Below, piece after piece: positions 33,201 through 42,414 of a stretch of DNA of 64,000 nucleotides. Location of the stretch: contig NZ_PVNO01000003.1 of NCBI RefSeq assembly GCF_002993325.1, forward strand, positions 88,418 through 152,417, written 5' to 3'. The position numbers and the translations under genes were made by a program. Each line of letters opens with the position of its first letter. The first letter of the stretch is position 1. The notes below the pieces were generated by a model. That model was not told the origin of the DNA. It ran no database searches and worked only from the letters and a program-made list of their open reading frames with translations. Source of the stretch: Alteromonas gracilis (GTDB lineage Bacteria; Pseudomonadota; Gammaproteobacteria; Enterobacterales; Alteromonadaceae).

Positions 33201-34345
33201 TCGCTAAAGTCAAAATCAAGGTTACCGCGCGAGCTGTTAACGGAAATGTCTGTGGGGCGCAGGTGAAGAATATCGGTGTATGCCGTTAAGCTTGAGCTTG
33301 AAAAGCCATGACTTTTTGCCCAAACATGTTCACGGTTCCAATTGTCTGGGTTAGTACTTTGACTACCGCTTCCGTTGGTAAACTTCCCTTGCGATAATCC
33401 TTTGTAAAAAAGAATAACATTGTCGGTATTCGCAGGATCTTCATCAGTATAGGTAAGCGCTGTCCATACTTCAGAATATGATAATGTGCGATGACCATTC
33501 TCAATGATATCATGCGCAGTTTCTTTCAGTATTTGTGCACTTTCGCCGTTGGCAATAGCTGCATCTAGAGCGGCATAGTAATCAGATGCTACATATCCGC
33601 TTGCTAAATTGATTGCTTCTAAGTCAGGGCAGTTAAAACAACTACCGCTTAAAAAAAGAAGCCCTTCGGAAGGTTCGCCACTGTTATCAGTGCCATCGTC
33701 GTTATCTCCACCATCTGAAGACCCCGCGCCGCTAACTGAAATGCTGTCTAAATTAAGGTATTCAGTGCCAGCATTATTAGCCATAGCAACTTTTAAAACT
33801 AGTGTACTTCCACTCCCGATTGTTTCATTTACCGTAGCACTACCGAAATCATCTTGTACGGTATTGGAAGCCCCTTCGGTAAGCGTTATAAGCTCAAATG
33901 CGCCGCCATCTAGTGAGTAAAATACATCAACGTAATCAGTCGATTCAAAATCGCCACTTTCCGAGAGTACTGCATTGATGGTGACATTACCCGCATCAGT
34001 AATATCAATTGATTCACTTAACCAAACCACTTCGCCATCGACATCACGGGCTTGCATTGCGCCATTTGCGACACGAAACCAGTCTGAAGTTGCAGTTAAC
34101 TGGCCATTCGATACATCGATAGACCAGCGATTTACATTCTCAATAGTTACGTTAGTACCTATTTCGATAGCACCCGTTGCGCCCTTACCTTGTAACTCGC
34201 TGGATTCAAAATCTTCTTGCCATATTGTGTTTGCCGTTGCATTAAATGAAACAGCCCCTAGTGATAACGCACCTGCTAATAATGCGTTTACCACTTTAGC
34301 CGATTTACTCAGCTTATATTTGTGTGTGTTACCCTCATTAACCAT
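30254..34345 (-). CDS. Large secreted nuclease: endonuclease I + lamin-tail + ExeM/NucH-type EEP domains + dockerin
   Basis: 1363 residues. Signal peptide within VVNALLAGALSLGAVSFNATA, then a beta-sandwich (40-210). An endonuclease I domain (about 245-500) has NWNREHVWAKSHGF with the catalytic His and DILHLRPTD. Next are a Gly-Gly-Asp-Thr repeat linker, a lamin-tail domain (VYISEYIEGGNFNKAIELFN), a PTD repeat linker, an OB-like domain (LISAIQGDGDES), and a nuclease domain of the EEP fold: SFNVLNYF, DVLGLVEIEN, INHFKSKGSCG, VMGDLNAYAKEEP, YLDHALSS and SSDHDPVVV. The C-terminal 57 residues contain two dockerin-type calcium loops (DFDGDNDVDYND at 1307-1318, DFNGDGQINFFD at 1337-1348). Related Shewanella ExeM ends in a GlyGly-CTERM anchor; this one does not. 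It should degrade extracellular DNA for biofilm release or nutrient use. Confidence 0.9.
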   Translation of the reverse strand: MVNEGNTHKYKLSKSAKVVNALLAGALSLGAVSFNATANTIWQEDFESSELQGKGATGAIEIGTNVTIENVNRWSIDVSNGQLTATSDWFRVANGAMQARDVDGEVVWLSESIDITDAGNVTINAVLSESGDFESTDYVDVFYSLDGGAFELITLTEGASNTVQDDFGSATVNETIGSGSTLVLKVAMANNAGTEYLNLDSISVSGAGSSDGGDNDDGTDNSGEPSEGLLFLSGSCFNCPDLEAINLASGYVASDYYAALDAAIANGESAQILKETAHDIIENGHRTLSYSEVWTALTYTDEDPANTDNVILFYKGLSQGKFTNGSGSQSTNPDNWNREHVWAKSHGFSSSSLTAYTDILHLRPTDISVNSSRGNLDFDFSDSALAEAPANRVDNDSFEPRDAVKGDVARSMLYMDVRYDGNTAGDTEEDLVLLNRLTSTDEAAFGKLCVLLQWHESDPVDDFERRRNERVYEFQGNRNPFIDKPELASLIFNESCDGSGGDTGGDTGGDTGGDTGGDTGGDTGGDTGGDTGGDTGGDTGGDTGGDTGGETGGDNGPSTNRVYISEYIEGGNFNKAIELFNSSTQPVSLSGYELVLLSNGDTADADRKVLALEGEIPAGGVATVAHADADALLTTGSTISSFVMNFNGDDYVELVYNGQVVDALGTYGIKTNWGKDVTLVRKSSVTGGNPNRNPAFTTDEWDSFPKDTLSNFGDHNGSVSEPTDPTDPTDPTDPTDPIAEVVLISAIQGDGDESAMVGNDVIVEAVVTKVVPAMSGFFVQEEANDSDGNTATSEGVFVYAGSFSLPEAGDAVRIAGTVGERFGVTQLTLSAELEITGVGSNVLYTPIAMPFSLDTDLEALEGMHISFEQTLKVSDIYNLGRYGQFNVSSERLMIPTNQFVAGSEEALALAETNARNTLLVEDGATSQNLDGIPFPVGGLSHNNPLRLGDSVEALEGVLHYAFGAYNLIPVGDIQTVRTNPRIAAPQLNAIGDVKVASFNVLNYFNGPDFPTSRGADSEIEFARQQAKTVSAIVAMDADVLGLVEIENDGYSSDSAIATLVDSVNAELGSDEYSYVALESQLGSDEIAVGIIYKPAVVSLQGNPVTSSEAPFDYGNRQPLLQSFSVNSNGEAFTLAINHFKSKGSCGSATGNNTDLGDGQGCWNELRTQAAQGLISLVEQNSDVLSDRVIVMGDLNAYAKEEPILALEEAGYSNLVNFFDGDSAYSYSFGGEIGYLDHALSSPSLTEYVVDATVWHINADEPRVFDYNVEFKSETQLSSYYGADAYRSSDHDPVVVVLNFPEEVTVGDFDGDNDVDYNDIMAFYQLFLQGQATGETYDFNGDGQINFFDIQALMAMCTRANCAI
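32681..32848 (-). repeat. 12-bp tandem repeat coding a Gly-Gly-Asp-Thr linker
   Basis: Fourteen 12-bp units: twelve GGDT, one GGET and one GGDN. Third-position differences between units alternate in blocks, suggesting past duplication by slippage. It makes an acidic flexible linker between endonuclease I and lamin-tail domains and may bind calcium. Confidence 0.95.
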
Positions 34346-34682
34346 TTTTGCTTTCCGCTTTTTGTATAAGGAAGGTATAAATTCTTATACATACGTATAC
34401 GCAGCAAGCACTTAATGAAAATAATAATATAAACGTCACATACTTTAAAAATCAGTAAGTTAAAGCTTTTAAATAAGCTTATTTATTTATTAACTCCACT
34501 GAACTTTGGTACAGGGCAAGCTGATTTGTCACAAACCTTAATTGTTACCTTTTTGACACATTTTCATGAACCTTAAAGATGCAGGTTTAAATTTTTATGC
34601 ACAAAAAAAGGGCGCTTAATAGCGCCCTCCATCGTTAAGTAATAATGAGTAACACGAAATTATATCGCGTTAGTGTCTCGCT
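34346..34682. other. Intergenic gap between nuclease and aminopeptidase genes
   Basis: 337 bases, very AT-rich. It should contain the promoter of the nuclease unit; the only structure seen is the aminopeptidase terminator at its right end. Confidence 0.5.
34603..34627 (-). terminator. Rho-independent terminator after the M1 aminopeptidase
   Basis: GGGCGC (34610-34615), a 6-base loop and GCGCCC (34622-34627) form the stem, followed on the minus strand by T7 (34603-34609). It is 56 bases beyond the aminopeptidase stop. Confidence 0.85.
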
Positions 34683-37325
34683 TTACTGACTATTTAGGAA
34701 GCGGTCAAAATCATCTTGAAAAGCCGTCTTCAGTCTCATGCATTGCTTAGATTCATCTTGCATGATCTCAACACCTCGCGACATTCCTTGATATTTATTG
34801 CTTATTTTACCGTAGAAGTCGTTTGCTAATTCTAGGTTATCACTAGAACACGTTGTTGAAACAAACTCTGGCATGCGGCTCACGTGATAGTCAGGCATTT
34901 TATTGATGAGTGCCTCGTAATTTTTATCCAGCCATTGGTACAGTAGCGTCTGGTCATCGAGATTGCGGGCTACACGAACCACCATATACATAGTATTTGC
35001 AGGTGTAATATCGTCCGTTAGAGCTAAATCTAACATTTTGAAAACGGTGGCTTTATCTTCAAAGTGCATAGAATACATTAACGTGCTCTTCACGTTAGGC
35101 AGCTGGGCTTTTTTATATGCATCAACAATTGCGTTAAACCATTTACTTTGCTCACCGTCTTTACTGTTTTTCGTCGCTATTTCAATTGCAGTGCCTGCAA
35201 TACCTGAAGGTACGCTTGTGGTATCGCTAATGTACTGGTTGGCTAAATCAACGCTTTGCTCTACCAGTGCTTGGTTATTAGCATATGTACCCAGTAGTTC
35301 ATAAAGTTGATTTCGCAGGCGAATTACATCTGCGCTGTCTTTCTCAGCTTGGGTAAGCGTAAGCGATGTTAATAACGGCATATAATTTTGGTTTAAAAGC
35401 GCTGCATAAGCGTCTTTATTGCGCTCATTTACTAAATAATCAAACTCTTCCAATACGCCAACTGCAGCGCGAATTACCGCTGGGTCATCGTCTTTAGCCA
35501 AAGTATTCAGTAATTTCATGACGCTATCCACGCCAATTTCATCAGCGTTTAATAGCGCTTGGTAGTTATAAAGCAGGTTTTTCTTCTCACGCTTATTGAG
35601 GACATCAATGTTATCAAGTAAAGCGTTGAGTTGGCTGGGCTCTACTGACCAACGGAAATATCCGGTGGCATTGTCATTAGGAAATACCCAGTCAGCTTCA
35701 GCTATCTTTGGCAACACCATAGTCTCTTTATCAATGAAGACGACTTCGTTAAGAATTTTGCCCTTCGACTGATAAGTGAGTTTGAGCGGAATAGCCCAAG
35801 TTTTATCTTCTACCGTGGCGCCAGCTAGATGAAAACGAGATTGGGTTATTTTACCCTCTTTAGATATATGAATAAGTGGATAGCCAGGCTGCTCTAAGTA
35901 AGCTTTCATCATAGCACTAAGGTTGAAGTCTGATACGTTATCAAGAGCGCTCCACAAGTCATCTGCCACAGTGTTACCCCAGGCGTGAGTGTTCATGTAA
36001 TTCTGAACCCCTTCACGGAATTTCTCTGTACCAATTAACGACTCTATCATCTGTAAAATCGACTCACCCTTAGAATAGTTAAGGCCAAGCCCGTCCATTA
36101 CATCAGGCTGACTTTTCACTATCTTTTTAACGGGTTTAACCGTAGGGCTAGCATCCGCAGTAAACGCTCTCTCTTGAACAATACGATCGGCATAATTAAG
36201 TTCTGGATAAAGGGTTTTCATCGTATGGCTTGCCGCCCAAGAGGCAAACGCTTCGTTTAACCATAAATCATCCCACCATGCCATGGTTACCAAGTTGCCA
36301 AACCATTGATGAGCAAGCTCGTGAGCGATCACATTCAATGGCCGTGAGCGCTCTGTAACGCTTGGGTTATCCTCAAGCAACAGTAAGCTGTCTCTGTAAG
36401 TGATCAGCCCCACGTTTTCCATTGCGCCATGAGTAAAGTTAGGAACAGCCACGAAGTCCATCTTTTTGTACGGGTACTTTATGCCAAAGAAGTCTTCCAG
36501 CGAAGCTAGGATTTCAGGTGTATGCTTAACAACAAATTTTGTCTTGTCTGCATAGCCTTTTGGCACATAAATTTTTCCTGGTACTGATAAGCCTGTTATC
36601 TCTGTGCTATCAAAAGGGCCAACGGTGTAAGCTATTAGGTAGGTAGGCATAGGCTTTGTTTTTTCAAAAACTACCGTTTTTATGCCGTTTTCAACTGTTG
36701 TTTTCTCAACAGGTGTGTTCCCGACTATCTCCTGATGGGCGGGCGAGCTGATCGTCATCTGATAAGGAATCTTGAAATTCGGTTCGTCAAAGCTTGGAAA
36801 CGCTTTGCGGGCGTGCATGTCTTCAAATTGCGTGAAAATATAGTTGGTATCTTCAAAGCGTGACAGATACATGCCGTCAGAAGACGTGTTGACCTTTCCC
36901 TCAAAACTTATCTCTAACTGATAATTACCTGGAGCTATCTCGCTTCGCGCTTCCCCCCAATTCATATCGTAATCACCAATAGACACAGAAAGGGGAATAG
37001 TGGTGTCTCCTGACACTAAGCGCGCAGAACTTACCGTAAGGTCCTGCTGGTAAAAACCAATTTTATTTGTCGTCTTTTTTACGGTGACATCAATTGTTGT
37101 GGTCCCTGTGTAGGCTGGGTTGTCAGGGTCGATATTAAGATGGATTCGTTGGAACGTCGGCGCCACTTGCGAAGGTAAGCGATATTCAACATCCGCTAGC
37201 GTCTTCTGCAATGGCGCAACAGCGGAAGAAACCGCAGTTTCTTGCGCTGTGACTGTAGCTACTGATAGCGAATTAAGCGCACAGGCACTGGCGACAGCCA
37301 CGGCCAATTTCGTAAATCGTTTCAT
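34683..37325 (-). CDS. M1-family zinc aminopeptidase, exported
   Basis: 880 residues with a Sec signal peptide (MKRFTKLAVAVASACALNSL and SVATVTAQ). The M1 catalytic set is complete: substrate-binding GAMEN at 300-304, zinc site HELAH at 335-339 with the second Glu at 358 in NEAF, exactly the HExxH-x18-E spacing, and FEKTKPMPTYLIAYTVG before it. The C-terminal half (about 530-880) is an ERAP1-like helical domain. Such enzymes remove N-terminal residues from peptides; the signal puts this one in the periplasm or outside, where it would help peptide nutrition. It is monocistronic with its own terminator. Confidence 0.93.
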   Translation of the reverse strand: MKRFTKLAVAVASACALNSLSVATVTAQETAVSSAVAPLQKTLADVEYRLPSQVAPTFQRIHLNIDPDNPAYTGTTTIDVTVKKTTNKIGFYQQDLTVSSARLVSGDTTIPLSVSIGDYDMNWGEARSEIAPGNYQLEISFEGKVNTSSDGMYLSRFEDTNYIFTQFEDMHARKAFPSFDEPNFKIPYQMTISSPAHQEIVGNTPVEKTTVENGIKTVVFEKTKPMPTYLIAYTVGPFDSTEITGLSVPGKIYVPKGYADKTKFVVKHTPEILASLEDFFGIKYPYKKMDFVAVPNFTHGAMENVGLITYRDSLLLLEDNPSVTERSRPLNVIAHELAHQWFGNLVTMAWWDDLWLNEAFASWAASHTMKTLYPELNYADRIVQERAFTADASPTVKPVKKIVKSQPDVMDGLGLNYSKGESILQMIESLIGTEKFREGVQNYMNTHAWGNTVADDLWSALDNVSDFNLSAMMKAYLEQPGYPLIHISKEGKITQSRFHLAGATVEDKTWAIPLKLTYQSKGKILNEVVFIDKETMVLPKIAEADWVFPNDNATGYFRWSVEPSQLNALLDNIDVLNKREKKNLLYNYQALLNADEIGVDSVMKLLNTLAKDDDPAVIRAAVGVLEEFDYLVNERNKDAYAALLNQNYMPLLTSLTLTQAEKDSADVIRLRNQLYELLGTYANNQALVEQSVDLANQYISDTTSVPSGIAGTAIEIATKNSKDGEQSKWFNAIVDAYKKAQLPNVKSTLMYSMHFEDKATVFKMLDLALTDDITPANTMYMVVRVARNLDDQTLLYQWLDKNYEALINKMPDYHVSRMPEFVSTTCSSDNLELANDFYGKISNKYQGMSRGVEIMQDESKQCMRLKTAFQDDFDRFLNSQ

Positions 37326-37460
37326 TGTGGTTTATCCGTGTTATGGGGGAAAGTCCCTATATTTGTACACAGATAAGCATAATGATGATAAAAGGCCTTA
37401 TCAATCAAAAGGCCTCGTAACGAAACCCGAAATTGTTACTATTGGTGTCAGACGCATAAT

Positions 37461-37483
37461 TTGTGGTGCTTATCGCACCACAA
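37461..37483 (-). terminator. 9-bp hairpin after the chemoreceptor gene
   Basis: TTGTGGTGC (37461-37469), loop TTATC, and GCACCACAA (37475-37483) form a perfect stem 21 bases after the chemoreceptor stop. The T tract on the minus strand is weak (AATTATG), so it may depend on other factors. Confidence 0.5.
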
Positions 37484-37503
37484 TTAACCTGCTTACATAC
37501 AGA

Positions 37504-39423
37504 TTAAAATTGATAGCGTCGCAACTGAAGTTGCATTTTCTTTATCCTTTCAACTAACGCCTCGCAGTTTTCCACAACCTCTTGAGCATAGTCACTGTTG
37601 GCATGCCCCACCTGCTGAATACTAATAACGCCTTTGTTAACCTCATTAGCCACGGAGGTTTGCCCATCAGCCATACTTGCAGCTTCTTTATTAAGTGTGG
37701 TTATTCGCGCTACCGCATCAAGTGCCTGCTTCAGAGAGTCGCCTGCATGTTTTGTTGACTCCACCGTTTTGAATGCCGTTTCTTTGTTTTGCTGCATTTT
37801 CTCTGAAGCTACGCGGCTTCCTTGCTGTAACCTTTCAATCATGATGCGAATTTCTTCAGTGGATGACTGCGTCCTGCTAGCTAGCGAGCGCACCTCGTCA
37901 GCCACTACCGCAAACCCCCTTCCCTGTTCACCGGCTCTCGCTGCTTCTATCGCTGCATTTAATGCTAGTAAGTTGGTTTGTTCAGCGATGTTTCTTATGA
38001 CTTCCATTACGCCACTGATTTCTTCACTGGCTTGAGCAAGCTCGGTAATGACTTGTACAGATGCATCAACATCATTCGCTTGAGACTGAATGTCACTGAT
38101 GGTCTGCGCCAGAACATTAACACTGTTTCTCGTGTCCTGATCCGCCGCATGTGCAGCCTCACTCGAACTTTGAATGGTAGAAGATACCATTACAGTATTC
38201 TGTTGCATCTGAGATATTGCGTTATCAATTGACTCTGTCTCTCTTCCTAGCTGTGAAACAGTCTTTTGAGATTGCATAGCGGTTTCATTAAGTGTTTGCG
38301 ACTTAGCCAACATTTGCTCGGTGGCTTCATCAACACTTTGCAAGGTGTCTTGGAGCTGACTTAGAAGCGCATTAAACGCTCTAGCCATTGTACCAAACTC
38401 ATCGCTACTAGACGCTTGGAAACGGAAGGTAAGGTCGCCGTCTCCTGAAGACAAGTTGTTTACTACCCCGATGAACTCATCCAATGGCTTGCCGACGATA
38501 TGTTTCACCAAAAGCCAGATAGTAATAAGAATAAACGCACTGGCGATGGCTATTTTGAAAATAACCCCTACCACTTCGCTTCTGACCATCGCACTTTTCT
38601 CGGCGGCTGAAGCTGCAAGTATAATGTCGTACCCCCATGGCGAAAACGGAACTTCTGTAACAATCCAGTCGCTATTGTTAGATAGCGCACTCGTTACCTG
38701 CGAGTCATTTACATGAGAAGAATGCATTCGAATATTGCCCTTCCCATCACGAAGTGCTACGAAACCGTCTTCCAGAACATGGCTTTTTTTGATGGCCTGT
38801 TCAAGCACGTTTAAGTCAGCGGAATAGCCTACATACCAGATACCAATGACGTCACCGGCACCATTGAACATGGGCTCATAACCAGTTAAATAGGGGCTAC
38901 CCAGTATATCAACGGCACCATAATATGCTTCTTGCTGATTGATTTTCTTGATAGCTTTACCTTGGGGCGCTAACTTAGTCCCTATTGCACGTTCACCATT
39001 TTTAATTACATTAGTGCTAACCCTTATATAGTCATCGCCAGTTTTACTAAATATGGTAGCTGTTCCGCCCATAACGTTGGTCAACCCATCGACCAAATCA
39101 AAAGAATTAGCCTGCGCTGAAGAACCTAGCCTTATTTGGAGCGCCTGAGTATCTTTTACCGTCACATAGTCTGTTTGATTTGGCACGCCTAACGCCTCAC
39201 CTTGTTGTTTGAGAAGCGCCATACTGCTTTTAACACGTTCAAGCATGATAGCGTCAGTGACGGTGAGTATATTTACAAGCCTATCAGCGGTAGTGTTTTT
39301 CTGCTCTTGGACTTGATTAGAAATGGAAGCGGACGTGGTTAACACGGTCACAATAGCAACAATAATGGCAAATAACCCAATGACTGCCGCAATGGAGAAC
39401 AGGAACTTTCTTTGAATAGACAT
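37504..39423 (-). CDS. Methyl-accepting chemotaxis protein with periplasmic Cache domain
   Basis: 639 residues. Helix 1 (about 8-30) and helix 2 (about 280-303) flank a periplasmic sensor with the Cache 3/Cache 2 pattern ([45 protein letters not shown]). A HAMP domain follows ([25 protein letters not shown]), then a long coiled-coil signalling domain with the highly conserved hairpin tip [26 protein letters not shown] (seen as [14 protein letters not shown] plus [14 protein letters not shown]). No CheB/CheR-binding pentapeptide is seen at the C-terminus ([10 protein letters not shown]). It relays a small-molecule signal to CheA. The ligand is unknown; Cache 3/2 receptors often bind organic acids. 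Confidence 0.93.
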   Translation of the reverse strand: MSIQRKFLFSIAAVIGLFAIIVAIVTVLTTSASISNQVQEQKNTTADRLVNILTVTDAIMLERVKSSMALLKQQGEALGVPNQTDYVTVKDTQALQIRLGSSAQANSFDLVDGLTNVMGGTATIFSKTGDDYIRVSTNVIKNGERAIGTKLAPQGKAIKKINQQEAYYGAVDILGSPYLTGYEPMFNGAGDVIGIWYVGYSADLNVLEQAIKKSHVLEDGFVALRDGKGNIRMHSSHVNDSQVTSALSNNSDWIVTEVPFSPWGYDIILAASAAEKSAMVRSEVVGVIFKIAIASAFILITIWLLVKHIVGKPLDEFIGVVNNLSSGDGDLTFRFQASSSDEFGTMARAFNALLSQLQDTLQSVDEATEQMLAKSQTLNETAMQSQKTVSQLGRETESIDNAISQMQQNTVMVSSTIQSSSEAAHAADQDTRNSVNVLAQTISDIQSQANDVDASVQVITELAQASEEISGVMEVIRNIAEQTNLLALNAAIEAARAGEQGRGFAVVADEVRSLASRTQSSTEEIRIMIERLQQGSRVASEKMQQNKETAFKTVESTKHAGDSLKQALDAVARITTLNKEAASMADGQTSVANEVNKGVISIQQVGHANSDYAQEVVENCEALVERIKKMQLQLRRYQF

Positions 39424-39629
39424 CTAATTTCTCATCTAATTTACGAATTCAGCCCTTCACTCCCTTGAAAAATCGTTTTCCCGTAATATTTTGACCTACT
39501 TAAAATACTAGATCGCAAATATAGTTATTACACATACTCTTAATCTAGAACATTTTTACAACAGCGCAAATTATTAGAATATATAAAGTTAAAATGATAC
39601 AAGTATTTACAAAGTGGTATGAAAGCCAA

Positions 39630-39881
39630 CTACTTCATAATTACCTTTCCACCCACAATTTTAAGTGCTGGAGCTCCTCTTATGAGTGTGCTTCTTGCGA
39701 ACTGACTCTCGCATGAGGGGCAGATTCCTTCATTTTTAGTGAAATTTTCGACAATGCGCGCTTTAAAACATTTTACCAATGCCCCTTTTCCGCCTTTGCG
39801 GTACTTAAGCAACTGAAACTTGCACTTCGTACAATAAATTTGAACGGTTCTCACCGGGCCTTTGGGGTTGGGTTTTGCCAT
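39630..39881 (-). CDS. Small zinc-ribbon protein
   Basis: 83 residues. Two Cys-x-x-Cys knuckles (YCTKCKFQ at about 16-21 and ICPSCESQ near 53-57) form a zinc ribbon; a third Cys lies in LVKCFKARI. The protein is basic (many Lys and Arg), beginning AKPNPKGPVR. I cannot name a family with certainty, but short zinc-ribbon proteins of this form are common in Alteromonadales. It may bind nucleic acid. It is transcribed divergently from the phosphate-binding-like gene, 154 bases away. Confidence 0.7.
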   Translation of the reverse strand: MAKPNPKGPVRTVQIYCTKCKFQLLKYRKGGKGALVKCFKARIVENFTKNEGICPSCESQFARSTLIRGAPALKIVGGKVIMK

Positions 39882-40035
39882 GCTGAATTTGATATTCCTC
39901 GTTTTAACTTAACCTTTTGTCTTAATGCGACAAGTACGGAATTTTGGTTATACTTATCCATGGTATATCGCCCTAGTTTATCAACGACGCAATCGAACAA
40001 CACCCGTTTTCGAAAAGCGCATTAAGGTAACATCA

Positions 40036-40440
40036 ATGAAAATAGTTGTAGCCCTGTGTTTTTTAATGTCAGCTCCTCTATATGCTGGCACCGCAGTTAT
40101 CGTTAACGCAAACAATAACTCTGGAGTAGACATCGATACAGTGAAAAAAATATATCTTGGAAAGATGAAGGCATTTCCAGATGGCAGTCGAGCTATTCCG
40201 CTAACATTCGAGCAAGGCAACGACACACGAAATGCCTTCAATAATGGCGTACTGGGGAAATCAGAGTCACAATACTCTGCGTTTTGGTCAAAGCTTGTAT
40301 TTACAGGAAGAGGCACTCCTCCTGAAATGATAGCGACAGATGAAGAAATGTTGCAGCTTGTTGCCACTAACCCAAATACCATCGGCTTTATTGACGAAAG
40401 CAAGGTAAGCGGTGACGTAAAAATAGTGGGTACGTTTTAA
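40036..40440 (+). CDS. Small periplasmic phosphate-binding-like protein (PBP superfamily)
   Basis: The frame opens at 39925, but the ATG at 40036 has AAGGT 7 bases before it and begins with a signal peptide, MKIVVALCFLMSAPLYAG (134 residues). The fold is a PstS-like fragment: TAVIVNANNNSGVDIDTVKKIYLG, FPDGSRAIPL, KSESQYSAFWSKLVFTGRGTPP and TNPNTIGFID, the same order seen in half-length phosphate-binding-like proteins of marine gammaproteobacteria. It lacks the full two-lobe length (about 270-350), so it may not bind phosphate in the PstS way. Its neighbours give no pathway. It is convergent with the LysR gene. Confidence 0.78.
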   Translation: MKIVVALCFLMSAPLYAGTAVIVNANNNSGVDIDTVKKIYLGKMKAFPDGSRAIPLTFEQGNDTRNAFNNGVLGKSESQYSAFWSKLVFTGRGTPPEMIATDEEMLQLVATNPNTIGFIDESKVSGDVKIVGTF

Positions 40441-40478
40441 GCAAGTTTTAAGCGATTAGAGGCTAAAAATCAATTAGA

Positions 40479-40504
40479 AAGCGACGTAAAACAATGCGTC
40501 GCTT
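40479..40504. terminator. Bidirectional hairpin between converging genes
   Basis: AAGCGACG (40479-40486) and CGTCGCTT (40497-40504) pair across a 10-base loop. It lies between two convergent stops at 40440 and 40517, where a shared terminator is expected. Confidence 0.55.
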
Positions 40505-40516
40505 ACCCTTCCCTGA

Positions 40517-41425
40517 TTAATCAGGGTAACTTGCGAAGTGATTGATATTGGCAAACGCCATGATTACATCTTTTGCAAAGTCTACTCTTGGATTGCGGAG
40601 CGCTCCCTTCTTCCATACAAGGTAAATCTCATTTTCAGGCCCTTTTAAGCCGAGCGGTATCAATTCACCTTTTGCTATACTTTCTTTACACAGATAATCG
40701 GGTAGAACAGAATAGCCGATACCAGCTTTGACAATATTGCTAATTGCCCGAATATCCGGGCAAACCGCGGCCACTGGCGATTCGCACGGGGCGTTAAACA
40801 CTTCCGAAAAATAACGCCGAATGAGTGGTAATTGCTCATCGTAGGTAACAATTTTGTGCTGATTTAGCAGCGACGCGGTAATTTCTTTGTCTTTTAGCAA
40901 CCTTCCCTGTACTCGGTTCATTACTAAGATCAACTGCTCTTTATCTAACTTTTGGTATTCATACATGGCGTCCGTGGGTTCAGAAGCTGTAATAGCGAGC
41001 TCTGCAATGTCCTTCTCTAGTAGCTCATAGGTATTATTTTTATTTCCAGTATGTATGACTAAGTTGACCTTATCTGCCTGAAGTAAATTTGCAAGGGCAG
41101 GCCCTGCCACTGAGCTCAAGTATTCAGCGGGCCCTGCTAGATGCAGAGTTCCGTGATCTGTGGACGCCCTGCTTCGGATTGACGCAACCTTCTGCTCTAA
41201 TATATCAATATGACTAGCCACTTGAAGTGCTAAATCATCTGCTATTGGTGTTGGCTCAACTCCCCGGGCTTTTCTTACAAAAAGCTCCTTCCCCACGATA
41301 TTTTCCATCGCTTGAATATGGCTTGTTACCGCAGGTTGAGACATATGCAAACGGGAAGCTGCCCGCGTTATGTTGCCGCTGCGATAAACCTCGACGAAAG
41401 TTTTGAGCTGAGTTAAATAAGACAT
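40517..41425 (-). CDS. LysR-family transcriptional regulator
   Basis: The frame extends to 41458 but ATG 41425 gives the usual LysR start MSYLTQLKTFVEVYRSG (302 residues). The helix-turn-helix is NITRAASRLHMSQPAVTSHIQAM, followed by the linker helix and effector-binding domain (RSRASTDHGTLHLAGPAEYLSS and so on). The divergent gene 109 bases away encodes a DJ-1-type protein followed by an alcohol dehydrogenase and an old-yellow enzyme. LysR proteins usually control the neighbouring divergent unit, so this one probably senses an electrophile or reactive carbonyl. The effector is inferred from context only. Confidence 0.9.
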   Translation of the reverse strand: MSYLTQLKTFVEVYRSGNITRAASRLHMSQPAVTSHIQAMENIVGKELFVRKARGVEPTPIADDLALQVASHIDILEQKVASIRSRASTDHGTLHLAGPAEYLSSVAGPALANLLQADKVNLVIHTGNKNNTYELLEKDIAELAITASEPTDAMYEYQKLDKEQLILVMNRVQGRLLKDKEITASLLNQHKIVTYDEQLPLIRRYFSEVFNAPCESPVAAVCPDIRAISNIVKAGIGYSVLPDYLCKESIAKGELIPLGLKGPENEIYLVWKKGALRNPRVDFAKDVIMAFANINHFASYPD

Positions 41426-41533
41426 GACCATCCACCCATCAGATTTTTGATGGCTCATAATAATTTATCTGACTTCTGCATTCAAACTTCGGCGTCTAAG
41501 ATGCACGTACTTTCAAGAGGGACAGGAATTAAC

Positions 41534-42400
41534 ATGAAAAAAGCATCAACAATTTTATCGCTCGCAGTAGTTATGAGCTCCGCTCAGCTCGCATTTGCGA
41601 ATAATGATACGCCGCCAGAACCTTCAAAAGGTGAAGTTCTCGTATTACTTTCAAGTGAAAATGTAATGCAACTTACCGAAGGTAAAACAGAGCCTACTGG
41701 TTATTATCTAAATGAATTTGGCGTGCCGGCGAAAGCATTAATAGATGCTGGCTATAAGCTCGTTCTAGCGACACCAAAGGGTAACGCTCCTTCGGTAGAT
41801 AATAAGTCTGTCATACCTCAATATTTTGATGGTGGCGAAGCACAGATGCGAGAGATTCAATCGTTTGTCGCGTCATTAGAGGGTATTAATGACACGCTTT
41901 CATTGAGTGAGGTTATTGCGCAAGGGCTTGGTGAATACGAGGGCGTGTTCATTCCCGGTGGACATGCACCGCTTATCGATTTAGCAAACAACCCTCAGGT
42001 AGGCGAGATTTTGTCTCACTTCCACAACGAAGGAAAACCCACTGCCGCAATCTGCCATGGCCCAATCGCCTTACTTTCTGGTCAATCTAACCCACAGACG
42101 TTTGAGCTAGCATTGAAATCAGGTGAGCAGGCCACATCTGACAGTTGGATTTATGAAGGCTACAAAATGACAATCTTCTCGACACCGGAAGAAGCGTATT
42201 TTGAAAGCACTCTAGATGATGCAAGTTTATTGTACTACCCAGCAGACGCCATGGCACAAGCGGGTGGCAAAATGGAATACAAAGAAATGTGGGCGCCTAA
42301 TGTAGTGGTAGACCGTGAACTGATTACAGGCCAAAACCCATTTTCCGATGAGCTGCTGGCTGAAAAGCTTTTACAGCAGCTAAATTCACAATCTAATTAA
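41534..42400 (+). CDS. Exported DJ-1/PfpI-family protein
   Basis: The frame opens at 41447 but ATG 41534 begins a signal peptide, MKKASTILSLAVVMSSAQLAFA (288 residues), so this start is chosen. The DJ-1/PfpI core includes KGEVLVLLSSENVMQL, the acid site in TGYYLNEFGVPAKAL, GVFIPGGHAPLIDL and the nucleophile elbow AAICHGPIALLS with its Cys. Homologues such as Hsp31-type proteins act on glyoxals or as chaperones, mostly in the cytosol; a periplasmic copy is less common. It is first of a set with an alcohol dehydrogenase (14 bases away) and fits carbonyl detoxification. Confidence 0.88.
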   Translation: MKKASTILSLAVVMSSAQLAFANNDTPPEPSKGEVLVLLSSENVMQLTEGKTEPTGYYLNEFGVPAKALIDAGYKLVLATPKGNAPSVDNKSVIPQYFDGGEAQMREIQSFVASLEGINDTLSLSEVIAQGLGEYEGVFIPGGHAPLIDLANNPQVGEILSHFHNEGKPTAAICHGPIALLSGQSNPQTFELALKSGEQATSDSWIYEGYKMTIFSTPEEAYFESTLDDASLLYYPADAMAQAGGKMEYKEMWAPNVVVDRELITGQNPFSDELLAEKLLQQLNSQSN

Positions 42401-42414
42401 GGACAGGCAACGAA

